A stretch of 64,000 bases of DNA. Source: Plantago major (taxonomy: Eukaryota > Streptophyta > Magnoliopsida > Lamiales > Plantaginaceae). This document shows positions 24,601 to 36,572 of this stretch, one piece after another (the stretch's first letter is position 1; each line of letters begins with the position of its first letter). Under the pieces are notes generated by a model. It was not told the origin of the DNA, did not search any database, and saw nothing but the letters and a program-made list of their open reading frames with translations. The DNA is taken from positions 42,020,677 to 42,084,676 of the forward strand of contig CM048839.1 in assembly GCA_026545765.1 (NCBI GenBank). The letters are read 5' to 3'. Position numbers and translations under genes: made by a program.

Positions 24601-27145
24601 GTCAGACCAGAATGCAGATGGCATTCAAGCCTACTTTGCCCCAGACCTTACAATGCATACCCTCTGAACAAGAGGAGGTAAATGGGCAAAAGATCAGTAT
24701 TCCAGAAGTGATCAATCTGGTCTCTGAAGATCAAGAAGAGAAGGAGACTGATGAAAATGACTATGAAGATTCTCCTTCTGACCATCACAAGGATGAGAAT
24801 GATAAGAAGGATGATGATGATGCCCCTGCACCAGGGACATGAGGGATTACACAGAGAAAGAATGCCTCAGTTGCTGAAAAAACCACTGAGAGGACATCAC
24901 AAAAATCCCCTCCTCCATCTCCCCAGAAATCTACCCATCCATCTTCCCAACAACAAAAGGACACTACTAAACAAGTAGTTGAGCACTCTGAGGAAACAAC
25001 TCAAAAGATATTGAATACACAAACTAGAGCTGCTAAACTCAAACAACTGTTGGAAGAAGAACAACAGCTCCATCTTCAACAGGAAGAAGAGCTAGCTAAA
25101 TCCAGAGATAAGCTTAATCAGCTTCAAGATCAATACTTATAAGAAATGGTAGCTTACTCTGAGGTCAAAGAGCTCCAGGATGCTGTAAATGCCATTGCTA
25201 AGGAGCTAGAAAATGAAGAAGTATCTGAAGAAAAGCATGATGCTAAGGTTGCATCACCATCAAAAGATATACCATCCTCCTCTCTGAAAGGAAAGAAGCC
25301 CATCTCTGAGATGGTTGCTGGACTAGAAAATCTGGAAAATGTCCAAGAGGATGAAGATCACTAGGCTGATGACTCAGATGATGAAGAAGAGAAGAAATTG
25401 GCAGAACACCGCAATGAACACTTAGCGGTTTCTCATTTGAAAGGAAGCTAATTGCTCCTGAAATATTCAGCAAGCTGCCAAATGTCAACTCCAATGAATA
25501 CTTGAACAGATATCAAGTACTGGCCAAATTGAAAAAGGAGTTGTTTTCTCAAGATAAAGCCGCCATCGATCCTCGCAGAAATGAAGACATTCACTGAGCT
25601 CATCACTCAGAGGACAACCAGTCTGGTCATTGCTCAGAAAGACCTAGGCATGGTTAGGGATGATGACCAAAACTTGGCTGCAAAAGCTTTTGAAAAAGCT
25701 AGCTATGCTGCTGGAAAAGCAGATCCCATTCAAGGCCCATTTATAGAGCTCACTGATAAGGAAAATGGACTTATCAAACAAAATCAGGAGCTCAAAGCTA
25801 AACTTCAGAAGTTGGTCACTGCCTATAACTGCTTACAAGGGCATTACAAGGGCATTTTGAGTCTCTCTCAGAATCCTTTATGAAGCTTAGTCAGCAAACA
25901 ATGACTAAGAGGGAAGGATTGTACAAATCTGGACCTCAAAGTCAGGGGGAATGGGAAGAAGGAGAAGGATATAAGAAGAAATCTGGAGCTGGTGCTGCTC
26001 AGAGAGGAAGAAGAAACAAGAAAACTTCCCAGCCACCACTCAGAATCAATGAGCCCTCCTCAAGTCAAGCTGCTTTACAAATAATAGCGACCTCTCAGAA
26101 ACCAACTGAAGGAACTTCAATGGTAACAAGGGCCATGGCACATAAACCTCCAAGGAGTACCAAGGCTCCAAGGAGAAGACAAGTGAGAGGGATTGATGAG
26201 TCTTCTGAAGAAGAAGAAGAAGAAGAAGAAGAAGGCCAAATCAAATCCCTGGGCAATGAAAAAGGCTGCAAAAATTTCACAAGAATTAATCTTGATGATG
26301 ATGATGAAGACACTGATGAAGATGAAGCTCCTCTTCACAAAAAAAGAAAAAGGGTTGATAGTCTATCTGAGCCCATAGCTGCAAAGCCTTTGGCAGCTAA
26401 AACACCCTATGGAAATACCAAGTCAATCCAGGGTGATTCTTCAAGCAATCCAAGGGAAAACTCAAGGCAAATGAGGAATAGATTGAGAGCTGAAAGAAGA
26501 AAAGGTCAACTTCCACTCAGGTCAGAAGAAGCCAGAATTGAGTATGTGAAGACTGACAACAACTCCTCCTCCTACAGGTGTATTCACCAGAGGAATGGAT
26601 ACTGGATACTGGAACTCAAGCACTTGCTTGTAAATGAAAAAGGATTTCCAGTACCCATCCATCAACAACTTATGGCATGGAGAAAAGATAAGCCAATCTT
26701 GATCAACACCAATCATGTCAAAGCTTGGTTAGATTTTGAAGTTGTCAAGAAAGTTGAAGCCATGAGGAAGGACCTTAATGATGAATGTCCTTATGGAAAA
26801 CCTGATGATGTGCATAGAGTCCCAAACCTCACTGGAACAGGCACAAGGTCAAGACTTGCTGTGGAACCCTTTGAGTTATTCTACATGACTGAAGATCAAT
26901 ACAAGGGTGACATCAGATATCTAAGGATCATATATGATTACTTCAAGCTATTAGATATCAGAGTTGAGCATGCCTGGAAATGGGGAAAGTATTTATGGGT
27001 CAAACACTTTACCAAGAAGAATCCCACCAAATCATACAAAGAAGTATGTGGTTATGCCAGAGACACTGAGATGTTGGTCAGAACCTTGCTCAATGACTAT
27101 TCAGATGACATCAAAAGATTTGGAGATAGGGAGTATGCAAATTGA
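21685..27145 (+). pseudogene. Large extra (post-pol) coding region of the Sirevirus (broken)
   Basis: After pol there are about 5.5 kb of further coding-like sequence. The largest open stretch (21685-23466) begins with a globular part similar to the 'putative plant transposon protein' domain seen in many plant LTR elements (for example HWNVLACILHRCF). It then turns into a long acidic, glutamine-rich tail. A second conserved-looking globular part closes the region (25880-27145), preceded by acidic and coiled-coil-like stretches. Between about 23.4 and 24.3 kb, about five short A/T-rich stretches with GT...AG edges separate coding-like pieces and look like introns. Sireviruses are known for an additional ORF here, sometimes called envelope-like; the protein's role is unknown. 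Confidence 0.65.
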
Positions 27146-27528
27146 TCCTTGAAGCTGCTGAAGATTTGAAGACTTGAAGACTAGTTTATTAGGATATCTA
27201 CTTGGAGCTTGGTTACTTCTGTTGTCCTAATTTACTATGTAACTTTTTGTATCTTGCTGACTGTACCTTTTTTTGTTGTTTTTTATCTTGTAAAAGTTAT
27301 CTGAACTTTCTTTGTAACATATCTGATGAACTTACTCTCAGATATCAATCTATAAAAAGATAACTTGTCAGCAAAGATCACACCTTGTGATTTGGTTGAT
27401 GTTTACTTTCTGCACTTAATTATATGAACTGAAAGATCATAAGAAATGATTAAGTGGTGGATTGTTTCCTCATCCAGATTTGTAATAGGTCAGATAGTCA
27501 TCGTTGACTGATCAAAATGGGAGAAATT

Positions 27529-29187
27529 TGTTAGGAATATATGTTTAGATTTTGATCAGCAACCTAATGACTTATCTTAGCTCAGAAAGGTGGTTAGTAC
27601 TCTTGGTTCACTTGAACACTGTAAAAGAGGAAACTCACTAAGTATGATAGTCTAGCTAATCTTGTATAGGATGTTAGGTCTCTGAATATAATTTTTATTT
27701 TCTAAAAAGAAGACCAAGAAGAAGGCATCCAACATGAAAAGTTCAACGGATTTGAAGATTTGAAGACTGCACAAGATTGCTGAAGACAAAGGCTTCCAGA
27801 TACCTATGACCAGATATCTTAAAGACACAAGCATTTTTAAATAAACAGTGTTGCAAAAAGATATCTGAGAAATAAAAGGTTTCTGAGACGAGGAAAGTGC
27901 CCACATATATCTACACTCAGATACCTTGGACATAAACTATGTTTCTGAAAACAAATATATTATAACAAGGTGTTTCAACAAGTGATATCTGGAGTTGTGA
28001 TAAACTCTTGAAAAGGACGTGCACAGCATCAGAGAAATCTGATAGCATAAAGATCTCTGATACCATGCATAGTTCTGTTGGCACTACAGGACAAAAGTAT
28101 AGTACAATGCATTAAATGCATGGATAGAGATGTCTGAACAAAAACGGTAGCTTCTGAAGAAGAAGACAACGTACTACAGTACTATACTCAGATATCAATG
28201 GTTTGAATTTGATTTAAGTCTAACAGATACTATTCAAACGGCACTCAAATTCATCTATAAATATCAACACTTAGACTGCTTGAGAACACACCTTAGAATA
28301 CCTTAGAACACTGAACTTACATTGAATACTCTCACACAAGCTCTCTCAAGCACACTACTTACCTTCAAGCTTTCTGTTGCGACCAAAAGCTCTTGATTCT
28401 AAGTAGCATAAAAATTCTAAGTGTCCTGATCCTTAACAAGCATTGCTATTTTTGAAAGAGTTGAATTAAGATTTGATATCTGAGATTCATTCTCTTGAAC
28501 ATTTATCGTAGACTTGGGTCAGTAAAGCACAAGATACCATACATTGCAAAGTGTATTAAGTATACTTGATTCATAGAGCTATCTGCATAACTGAACAAGT
28601 TATTAAAGAAGCTCACCTGACAAACTACCTTAACCAACACCTTAATCGGCGTGGAGTAGTGAAGTACTTAGTTTGGGAAACTAAGGAATAACTCCAAGGT
28701 TATCGAAAGATGAAGTACTTAGTTTGGGAAACTAAGGAATAGCTCAAAAGGTTTCTGAGGACAGGAAGTACTTGGCTGTGAAAGCCGGGGAATAACTCAG
28801 GGGGAACACTTGGTTGGGAACCTAGTGTAATTAGGAATCAAGTGAAGATATTTGTAAGGTTACATCAATTATCTGTCTTAGTGGATTCTAGGTCTGAGTA
28901 AGGCCGAAGTGGATTAGTTGAAGGATTACGCCACCTTCAGATACCACTATAAAAAGACTTGTGTTATTTACTTTCTGCATCTTATTACTTGCTTAATTTA
29001 CCTTGCAAAGTATTTACACTTATCTTGCTGAGCACATGCACTTATCACAGAAAAGTCTTTCGCTCTCTGAAATTAAGTATCAGAAATCTTCATAGATATC
29101 TGAGAAACCGTGTTTATCGACAAAAGTTTTAAAAGACTATTCACCCCCCCCCCCCAGTCTTTTACTTTGCCGTTATCTGGACCAACA
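27529..29187 (+). repeat. 3' LTR of the Sirevirus
   Basis: This LTR matches 13121-14775 along its length and is preceded by a purine-rich primer tract (aaaatgggagaaa, about 27514-27526). It ends ccaaca, followed by the target duplication. Confidence 0.9.
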
Positions 29188-29188
29188 A

Positions 29189-31667
29189 CTTTCTCCTTCT
29201 TGTTGTCTCCCTCTTCTTCTTCCTTCGTAGCTGGAAAGTGATTTGCTCGGTGAAGAAGTTATCGTCATCCTTAGTGTACTCGTGAATATGATCTCTCTTA
29301 TGAATGTATCCAGTCCTTCTTTCAAGTACACTTATATCAGTCCGTGGCTGATCACCGAACTCCTTAGCTCTCATTCCTTTAAGTACTATCTCGGTATCAG
29401 ATCCCACTCGACTGATTGGATCTCCATCGAACAACCTGTTCTCATCATTTGGGATGCAAACCCATGGCCTTCCTTCGACTCCTTCCATTGATATGTCCCT
29501 GAGAGATCTTGCATTCCTTGGTTCACAGTACCCCTTTGAGAATGATTCGTATTCCTGTGTTCTATACTTCTGCGTAGTGCTAGTCGGACAGTCAGAATCA
29601 AGTTTATGGTCAGGGGTGGTTATGAAAACCTTCCAATCATTGGGTCGGAAAATCATGGGAATACGTTGAGTGAGTGGATTTCCCAATGATTGGTCCCTTT
29701 CCGCATAGGGCATAATATAATAATCAGGAATAACGAATTCAATTTCTTCTAATTTCCTTACGGGGTCGGATTCATGGGTAGCAGTACTAGTGATGCAAGT
29801 AACGCCAGACGATATAGAATCAGGATTAATTAAAGTATGGGAAGCAGAAAGCTTACCTGTCTGTCGCCTACTTCGAAGGTGTGGTGGAATATATGGTTCG
29901 ATGGCCTTTTGAAGGCCAATCACCGTATCTTCAGACTCCCCACAACCCTCCTATTTACTAGCTTCAAGTACTTGATGGTTCCCTCGAGTATCTTCTTGCT
30001 CGGTGTATACCTCTTCTTCCACAGGCTTTGTCCATTGAGCTTCGGTTCGTACTAGTGGTTTGATGTCTCCTACCTCTATCTCAGTAATTCCTCCATACTC
30101 TCCATTTGTTTTCCGCATACGACCTCGACATGTTCAGTTTTCATCATCTCTTCTTATTCCTCAACTATCATCTCGGTTGCTTCAAGTAGTCTCCTCACAA
30201 CTTCTCTCTTGTCGGTAAAAGTATCATTGCTGTCCAAATCCAATACTTGATTAGCCAACCCTTCTAATGCATCTGCTCCGAGCCATTGTCCATAGTCCCT
30301 TAGATGGTCGCATAGGTGATGCATTTTCTTCTTCATCTTGTAAAGTTCGATCCTCCCAATCATTGCTCTCTTAGACTCCTGGCTAAGTCGCTCGTATATC
30401 TCAACAAGTTCATCCGGTTGAATCTCCATGATGACCCCATCGCACTCCTCGTCAATCAAGTCTCTATAATCATTTTCTATCTTCTTGTAGAAGTATAGCA
30501 ATTGTGTATACCTGACCTCGGGTTCTTTATGCGATGCGATCTTGAATCTCCTCCAAACTTCGTAGAACGTTTCTCCTTCTAGTTGCTCAAAGCTTCGAAG
30601 TTCTTCACCCCAGGTGGATATTAAGGACCATGGAAATCAGATGTATTGTAATTGGAATTGGCTTGCGACCTCTCCCCATGTCTTCGAACTATCTGTCAGT
30701 AAGGTTTTCAGCCAAGTTCTTGCCTTTCCTCTCAAACAATGTAGAAAAAGAAACTTTCGAATCTTTTCACTCGGTATGTCTTGAACCATCTCGTAAAAGT
30801 CTTCCATGAACCGTACTTCATCTTCCCCTTCTACTCCATAGAATTTTGGAAAGATCCTGAGATACTCAGGTTTCACATACCATCTCCACCCTTCTTCTAG
30901 TAAGTATATGCCGAATTCGCCAGGCCTTATCAATGGTTTCCATCCCAACTCCTTCCTTCTTCTCGAGTTCGCCGATGTCATCTCTTAATGGTTCTCAAGG
31001 TGTTTCTCCCTGTATAAAGACTAACAGAAAAACTTCCGAAGATACAGACAGATAAAACTAGAGAAGGATAATTCTAGTTTTGAATAAATAGAAATATGAA
31101 ATTACATGTTTTTGGTTTTTTTAAATAATTAACGTAAACAGATAAACAGATGGCAATGAAAATAGAAGATTTAAAATCAGGTAGAGAGAACATGTAAGAA
31201 TCAACCTTCACTTTGATAATAAGTTTATACAGGAATAATAGATAGCGATAGTTACGGCCGAAGAGTCACACATGTCACATATCTTATACTAGCTCAAAGC
31301 TGTCACCAGTGGCTAGCTCAACAACGAACCTCAAACAGCATAGGTATGAACGACAATTGCATAACCATCATAGATGCTAAAACTATTTCATCATGTATAA
31401 ACCAAGTAATCAAAGATCCCGGCTAACTCTTACATAAGCAAGTTAGCCTCACATAACTGAAAGTAAACAAATACGGAAAAGAAAATATTTTTAGATTTTT
31501 GCTGTAGAAATCGATTCCCATAGGTTTTATGATTTTTTTTGGGTTTATGCTATACAAAATTAAAAGACAGTGCGTAAATTAAAAAATCAAAAGAAAGATT
31601 TCAAACTTATCTCGGGCGATCGAAACTTTCTTGAGCGGTCAAGTGTCCTCGCAGCGGTGCCAAATTT
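29189..31667 (-). pseudogene. Gypsy gag-like region (broken)
   Basis: On the minus strand, 30637-30981 encodes a retrotransposon gag-like segment (pattern GVEGEDEVRFMEDFYEMV then CLRGKARTWL), the typical Ty3/Gypsy capsid block. Further downstream stretches (30154-30501, 29162-29923) are hydrophilic and of unknown fold. The part next to the LTR at 31668 contains a tttggcaccgctgcgaggac-like primer site on the minus strand. No protease, RT or integrase was recognised. Confidence 0.7.
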
Positions 31668-32980
31668 TGATGTGCACTCAGAGATTTTGATTTCGTTGTA
31701 GAACCTGTAATCCCTAAATACAATCAAAGATTAAATTTATATTTATTGGAAGCTCACAAACACATAGCAATAGTGGTAAGTTAACTCGGGATGTCGTTCT
31801 CCACGGACACTTAGCATAGGAACAAACAAGTGACGATTTGATTTCGCATGCAGACAGCAAACATATTAAAAGTAAACAGATTTGCAAGCAGATGATTGAT
31901 TTGCAATTAAACCCTAATCTAGTGATGAAATTGAAGATGGTGAAGGTGCTACTCATAATATTCTTCTACTGACAGCAATCGAAACCCACTGGAACAATAA
32001 AGAAAGAAATCGAAATCCTCAACAGAAGAAAAAGAAATCGAAATCTGTAAAGAAGAAAAGGAAAAGAAAAGCTTAGTCTTTGATGTCTTCATGCAGTTGT
32101 TAGGGTTTCCTCCTCTGAAGCTGTTCTTCGATCCTGATCCTTGTAGAAGTCGATCTTGGTGCTGCAGTAGGGTTGGGGTTTCACTTCCACGATGACTAGT
32201 TATTTTTTTTAGGTCTAAACCCTTCAATGGAAAAATGGACTACTCCTTTCCTTTCGCTCAATACTAGAATCAAAAAATGGAAACATAGTACCTGAGGTTG
32301 CATTAATCGAGGATACACGACAGAAGGGATTGTTCTATCTCATGAGAGCTGCTTTTGGGGTTTCACTTCCCCGAGGACTGGTCCTCTCTTTCGAGAGCTT
32401 GCTCTATGAGCGATGTAGAATTATGAGACCCCTAAGGTCTTATTTATATTAAAATTCTGAGCTCTGGCCGCCATTGATTAATACGGAAGGTTTAGGAAGG
32501 CGGACTCTAGCTTGACATGCCAGAAAACAGCCCAGGAGAATCCAGAGGCATGACTGCGGTCGCCGTGGACCGTAGAGACCACTTCTGGGTCCCCTGGTGA
32601 CCGCCATGTGTGATTCTTGCAGCTTCGCATCTGTTTTCTTCGTTCTTCAATTTCAGGCTTCGTAACTTTGTTTCCTCGAAAAGTGGTCTTCTACAAAGTT
32701 GTTGCATCTTCAATTATCTTCGCATTGATTGATCGCATGACATGTTTTGACTCCTTGAACTCCGTGCAACGGCCAATCCGGCGTATTTGCTTAACTTACT
32801 CGATTTTACATAATTACGTCGTTTTGGTGCCTGAAATCGTGCAATTCTTCAAAAACGCGATTATGACCTACAGAAAACACAGGAAGTTGTTAATTTACCA
32901 TAAAACGATACAAATATTGTATCTAAGGCAAAAAACGAGGTCTAAAAGCATGCTATATCGCACATTTCATTGTCACATCA
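31668..32980 (-). repeat. 5' LTR of the Gypsy-type element
   Basis: This 1313-bp LTR has the same edges as the copy at 9893-11375. It lacks an internal block present in that copy and carries an extra block near 32200-32335. It is followed on the right by the ctaga duplication. Confidence 0.85.
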
Positions 32981-32985
32981 CTAGA

Positions 32986-33125
32986 CTAGGTCTATCATTA
33001 TTTCATAGACTATGTGGTGGAAAATGTTCCACATAAACATGTAAGTGTGGAACATGCACATTAAGTGAGTGATGTTGAACAATCTCCACCACATGGTGTA
33101 TAAAATAATGGTAGACCTGGTTTAG
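32986..33125. repeat. Small foldback MITE-like element
   Basis: The left arm (aggtctatcattatttcata, then gactatgtggtgga) is the near reverse complement of the right arm (tccaccacatggtgtata, then aaataatggtagacct). A smaller inverted pair, tgttccaca and tgtggaaca, lies inside. Nearly the entire 140 bp can fold into one hairpin. It sits directly beside the target duplication of the Gypsy element. Confidence 0.65.
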
Positions 33126-33189
33126 GTAATAATTTTTCGGTTGGACCATAACGGATCAATGATGGGTAAAAGATTACTGAAAATTTATT

Positions 33190-33590
33190 TGGTCATACAT
33201 TGAAAAACAAAAGATTATATCAGTGCCAAATCCTGGTATCTACTATATCAAGGCCATCAAGAGGAATTGACAAAATGGCGTTAACATTATCCTCCCAGAA
33301 AATCATATCCCGTAACTGTTTAATCCAGGCCAAACCATCATCAGTAATAAAGTTAGCAACTAAAATGTTCCAAATCTGGTGTAAAAGGTTTGAGATGAAT
33401 ATTCCTAGGGATCCAATTATCACTCCACTCTACTCCAACACCATTACCTATCCTCCATCTTATACCACGACGCACCATATCAATATCAATAGCCCCAAAA
33501 GATACCCTCCCAAGTAGATGACGCATTAGAATTATGGCAAACCTGAAAAAAATATTTATCAGGAAAATAACTTCTATAATCAAAAGGTCG
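33190..33590 (-). pseudogene. LINE ORF2 fragment (RT-to-zf-RVT linker)
   Basis: Translated on the minus strand, it shows RRGIRWRIGNGVGV and DNWIPRNIHLKPFTPDL. These closely match the LINE at the left edge of the window (NGIRWRIGGGEGVQIWKDNWLPRD). A second stretch matches its FWEED-N-ILSIPL block. It is frame-disrupted and only about 400 bp, so it is a scrap of an old LINE. Confidence 0.75.
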
Positions 33591-34423
33591 AAATGTTAAA
33601 TATGTGGAAATTACGAAAATGCATCAAACATTTAGATGAGTGGTATATGGTACTTATGAATTCACTAGCCATTTAAGTGTGTGCGTGCAAATTAGAGAAT
33701 GTAGTCAATGTACTTAAAATCTGGGTGAATAACACCTTTTAGCAAGGACTTTTGTTTATTATATTTTTAATTTCAAAGGTTAGCCTTTTATTTTCTTGTA
33801 TTATCCAATAATATTTTTGAAACTAGTCTTCCAATCTAATTAAAAAATAAAATATATACTACTATTTGATTGAAGATGCAGAAAGAGTATAGATCTTAAG
33901 TGAGTTGAGGTGAATGAGTGTTTGTTATGTGCACGTATTGGTGATAATTGTGAAGCTAAGTCATGTGGACACATTGCGTGAAATCATGTCCAAATACAAA
34001 CTAACAGATCATTCCATTCTCACAATTAAGTGAGTTTCTTTGTTCTTAGCTAGCTAGCTAGCTTTTTCATTCAAATAATCTATCATATCACATGCTACGT
34101 TGTCAATTATGCATCCTCCTTCAACATGATGATTAATGTTGTATGATTAATATAGATAAGGCGATTTGCCAAATTTTTCTATATTGTAACTAAAATATTT
34201 TGCTAATTAAGGTTTGGTTGATCATTGGCCTAATTCTCGATTAGGTGTCGTCTTCTGAATGACAAGAGCATCCATGGATCTTGCACAACTGGTGGCTTTC
34301 TACGTGGATGCGTTAATTCGCAGAATTAGATTTTATCACATTAGGAATGCCAGCTTTATGGCATTTGGAAGCTACTTCAATTGATTATCATCAATATATT
34401 TAAATCAATATATTTAATTAACT
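33591..34423. other. AT-rich spacer, no gene seen
   Basis: No coding or RNA gene is recognised. A short run of (gcta)n/(tagc)n is found at about 34048-34063. Confidence 0.5.
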
Positions 34424-35115
34424 GTAACACCCCCAAAATTTCAGAGAATTTAAGATTGAGAACGCTACTCATATTAACAAAGGGCACATTTAATTTCGAA
34501 AATTCATTCATAAGAACTTTAAAATTAAGTGTGATTGATTTAGAGCAATCTTAGGATGAACGACCTACTGGTAAGTGCGCACGAGTAAGAACAAAGTCCG
34601 CGAAAAAAGGACATGTGGTACAGTGGGAACACCAGTGAGAGCAATCCATAAGTAATCACGCCGGCACAAAAGGTCGGTGCTCGATCGAATAGTGGTCGGG
34701 TAGTTACAAATAATATCACAACCGATCCAATCCAAAAACCCACAAGGGGTTGGCGGTTGGTCCGGACAAGGTGCGGGGACGAGTGGCTAAATGTAACGCC
34801 CCAAAGTTTCAGATAAGAGAGTTTAAAGGGATTTAGAACGCTACACATATTAACTAGGTGCACATTCTTTTCGGAAATCCATGTATAAAAACTCTAGAGT
34901 TAAATGTGTTTGATCTGGAGCAATCTGATTTACCTATTGGGAAGTCTCTTAAGTGCTTGCAGGAGTGAGGACAAAGTTTACATGAACTGATGAAAGAACT
35001 TGTGTTGGTACACTGAGTCCAACATATCACCTGGATAGCAATGCAAGAGTAATCACACCGGCCCAAATGGTCGGGATTTAATCGAGTACAGGTCGGTTCC
35101 TTACAAAAACTATCA
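34424..35115. repeat. Two LTR-like fragments in tandem (fossil)
   Basis: Two stretches beginning tgtaacacccc (34426) and tgtaacgcccc (34794) are related to each other along about 300 bp, with shared blocks such as agaacgctac and catattaac. A tgtaacRcccc start is common for plant Gypsy LTRs. No internal coding region was found, so these are probable LTR remnants, old and truncated. Confidence 0.45.
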
Positions 35116-36116
35116 TATTGCTTCAATATGGATATTTTTTTGTTTATAAATTGTAAATAATTTATTAAACATGTATGTTTTTAACTGCAAATAATTTATT
35201 AAACATGGATATTATTTGAACTGCAAATATTTTATTGATACTCATTCTGAATATTGTACATCGACCAAGTGCTAAACATAAGTTTACAAAGTATTTGCGT
35301 ATAGTTCCACAATCTTTACCGGTCCTCAACCAAAAAGTTTCTTTCGTCCACGTATTACAATCACAAAAGTACCACAAAATATTTGTACTTCCGAAATCAA
35401 GCTCCCGAGAAATTTAGAGCTAGGTCGCTCGGGAGTCCGGTCTAACATCTTGAGTTTACAAAGAACAAAAGTAATTTTACAATCCAAAATAATAAAGTTA
35501 TTAACAAGAACAAAAGTATCATATTATACTCCAGTGTATATTAATTTATCGTTACATAAAATGTGTGTGCTGGACAATAAAAGTGCGTGTGACGTGTGTG
35601 AGCGTATACAGCTCAAGTGTCGACGATCGATATAAACAATAGATATCTGAGTACATCCCAGCGCCCACAACATCATTAAAACATTACATAAATCAATCTA
35701 AGATAATGTGTTTGGCAACATACTCACAGTCACAGTGCAACTTAATTAATGTTTAGTAAACTGAGTCCCACACTTAATACTCCTTGGTATCTTTATCACA
35801 ACCTTATCAAATTTATTTTCGTAATAGACTAACGTTAACGTTTAACTACCTTGGTAGTTGATCTACAAGCTTGTTCATAGTAAATTTATTAAAAAATTAA
35901 CTAGCTAATTTATTTTTAAATATTATATTTAACAAATCAGCTAATTGATTTACTAAATACTTTTGTAAAATAACTAGCTTATCAACTAACCAATCAGCTA
36001 CCAGCAACTAACTTAGTTAGTATAAATTATCTTATCAGCTAGTTTTACTAAACAGAAGCCTTGTATCCCGATTTCAACTTTCCATGTTGACCTCTTTTTT
36101 CGATGAGTTTTATATA
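35116..36116. other. AT-rich spacer with short repeats
   Basis: Two to three copies of a unit of about 40 bp containing aaataatttattaaacatg lie at 35150-35235. The rest, including a segment of LTR-like character up to about 35640, has no recognisable gene. Confidence 0.45.
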
Positions 36117-36357
36117 ATCCTTCGTCCCGCAAAACTTCACACATTTACCATTTTTAGCCGTCCTACATAACTTCATACATTATGAATCTACCCTACACCC
36201 AACAAATAATAAACAATCTCATTTTTACATTCAAATTACACATTTTACCACTAAAAGTGCACTTTTCCCCATATTTTCTATATTCTATCACTACTTTAAT
36301 TTTTCACATAAATGCGCACCAACCCTAATATATGAAGACCTCAGGGACAGAGGGAGT
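36117..36357. mobile_element. Stowaway-like MITE
   Basis: The left end (tccttcgtcccgcaaaactt) and the right end (gacctcagggacagagggagta) are inverted, imperfect copies. Length and ends fit a degenerate Stowaway element. A further MITE-like segment with a gactgagggagta end follows at about 36358-36572. Confidence 0.6.
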
Positions 36358-36572
36358 ACCAATTTTGACTTCAAATTACTTTTAAGCGATAATGGTCAAA
36401 TATTTACCAAATTTATATTATCTAATCTTAATTCTTAAATTTTCATTATACTATGATTTTATCAAATCGTTTACCTGTGTAGTTTAAGAGTAATTCGAAG
36501 TTAAACTTGTTAATGGTTGAACCGAAAAAAGTTAACATACGGAAAATTGAAACTAGGACTGAGGGAGTATTA

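Larger units (their letters stand above)
13120..29188 (+). mobile_element. Ty1/Copia Sirevirus-lineage LTR retrotransposon, nearly full length (fossil)
   Basis: The element is about 16.1 kb, with two LTRs of about 1.65 kb (13121-14775 and 27529-29187) and a 5-bp duplication ctttc on both sides (13115-13119 and 29189-29193). The order is 5' LTR, initiator-Met tRNA primer site, gag region, pol region (integrase, RT, RNase H), a 28-bp tandem repeat, a large extra region, polypurine tract, 3' LTR. The RT and gag types and the large post-pol region place it in the Sirevirus lineage. The coding regions are broken in several places. By eye the LTRs differ by roughly 2-3% (about 8 differences in the first 480 bp), so the insertion is geologically young. 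Confidence 0.9.
9893..32980 (-). mobile_element. Gypsy-type LTR retrotransposon, gag only, split by a Sirevirus (fossil)
   Basis: The element is bounded by LTRs starting tgatgtg and ending cacatca. The 5-bp duplication ctaga lies at 9888-9892 and 32981-32985, so the outer ends belong to one insertion event. It reads on the minus strand: 5' LTR 31668-32980, primer-binding-like sequence just inside it, gag-like region 29189-31667, the Sirevirus insertion 13120-29188, 3' internal pieces 12874-13119 and 11376-11698, and 3' LTR 9893-11375. An extra truncated LTR of the same family sits at 11699-12873. No pol domains were recognised. The element is broken and old compared with the Sirevirus inside it. 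Confidence 0.8.

Noticed and set aside
26193-26378. Lysine-rich open frame and its opposite-strand phenylalanine-rich frame
   Set aside because: Both are caused by a (gaa)n tract within the Sirevirus extra region.
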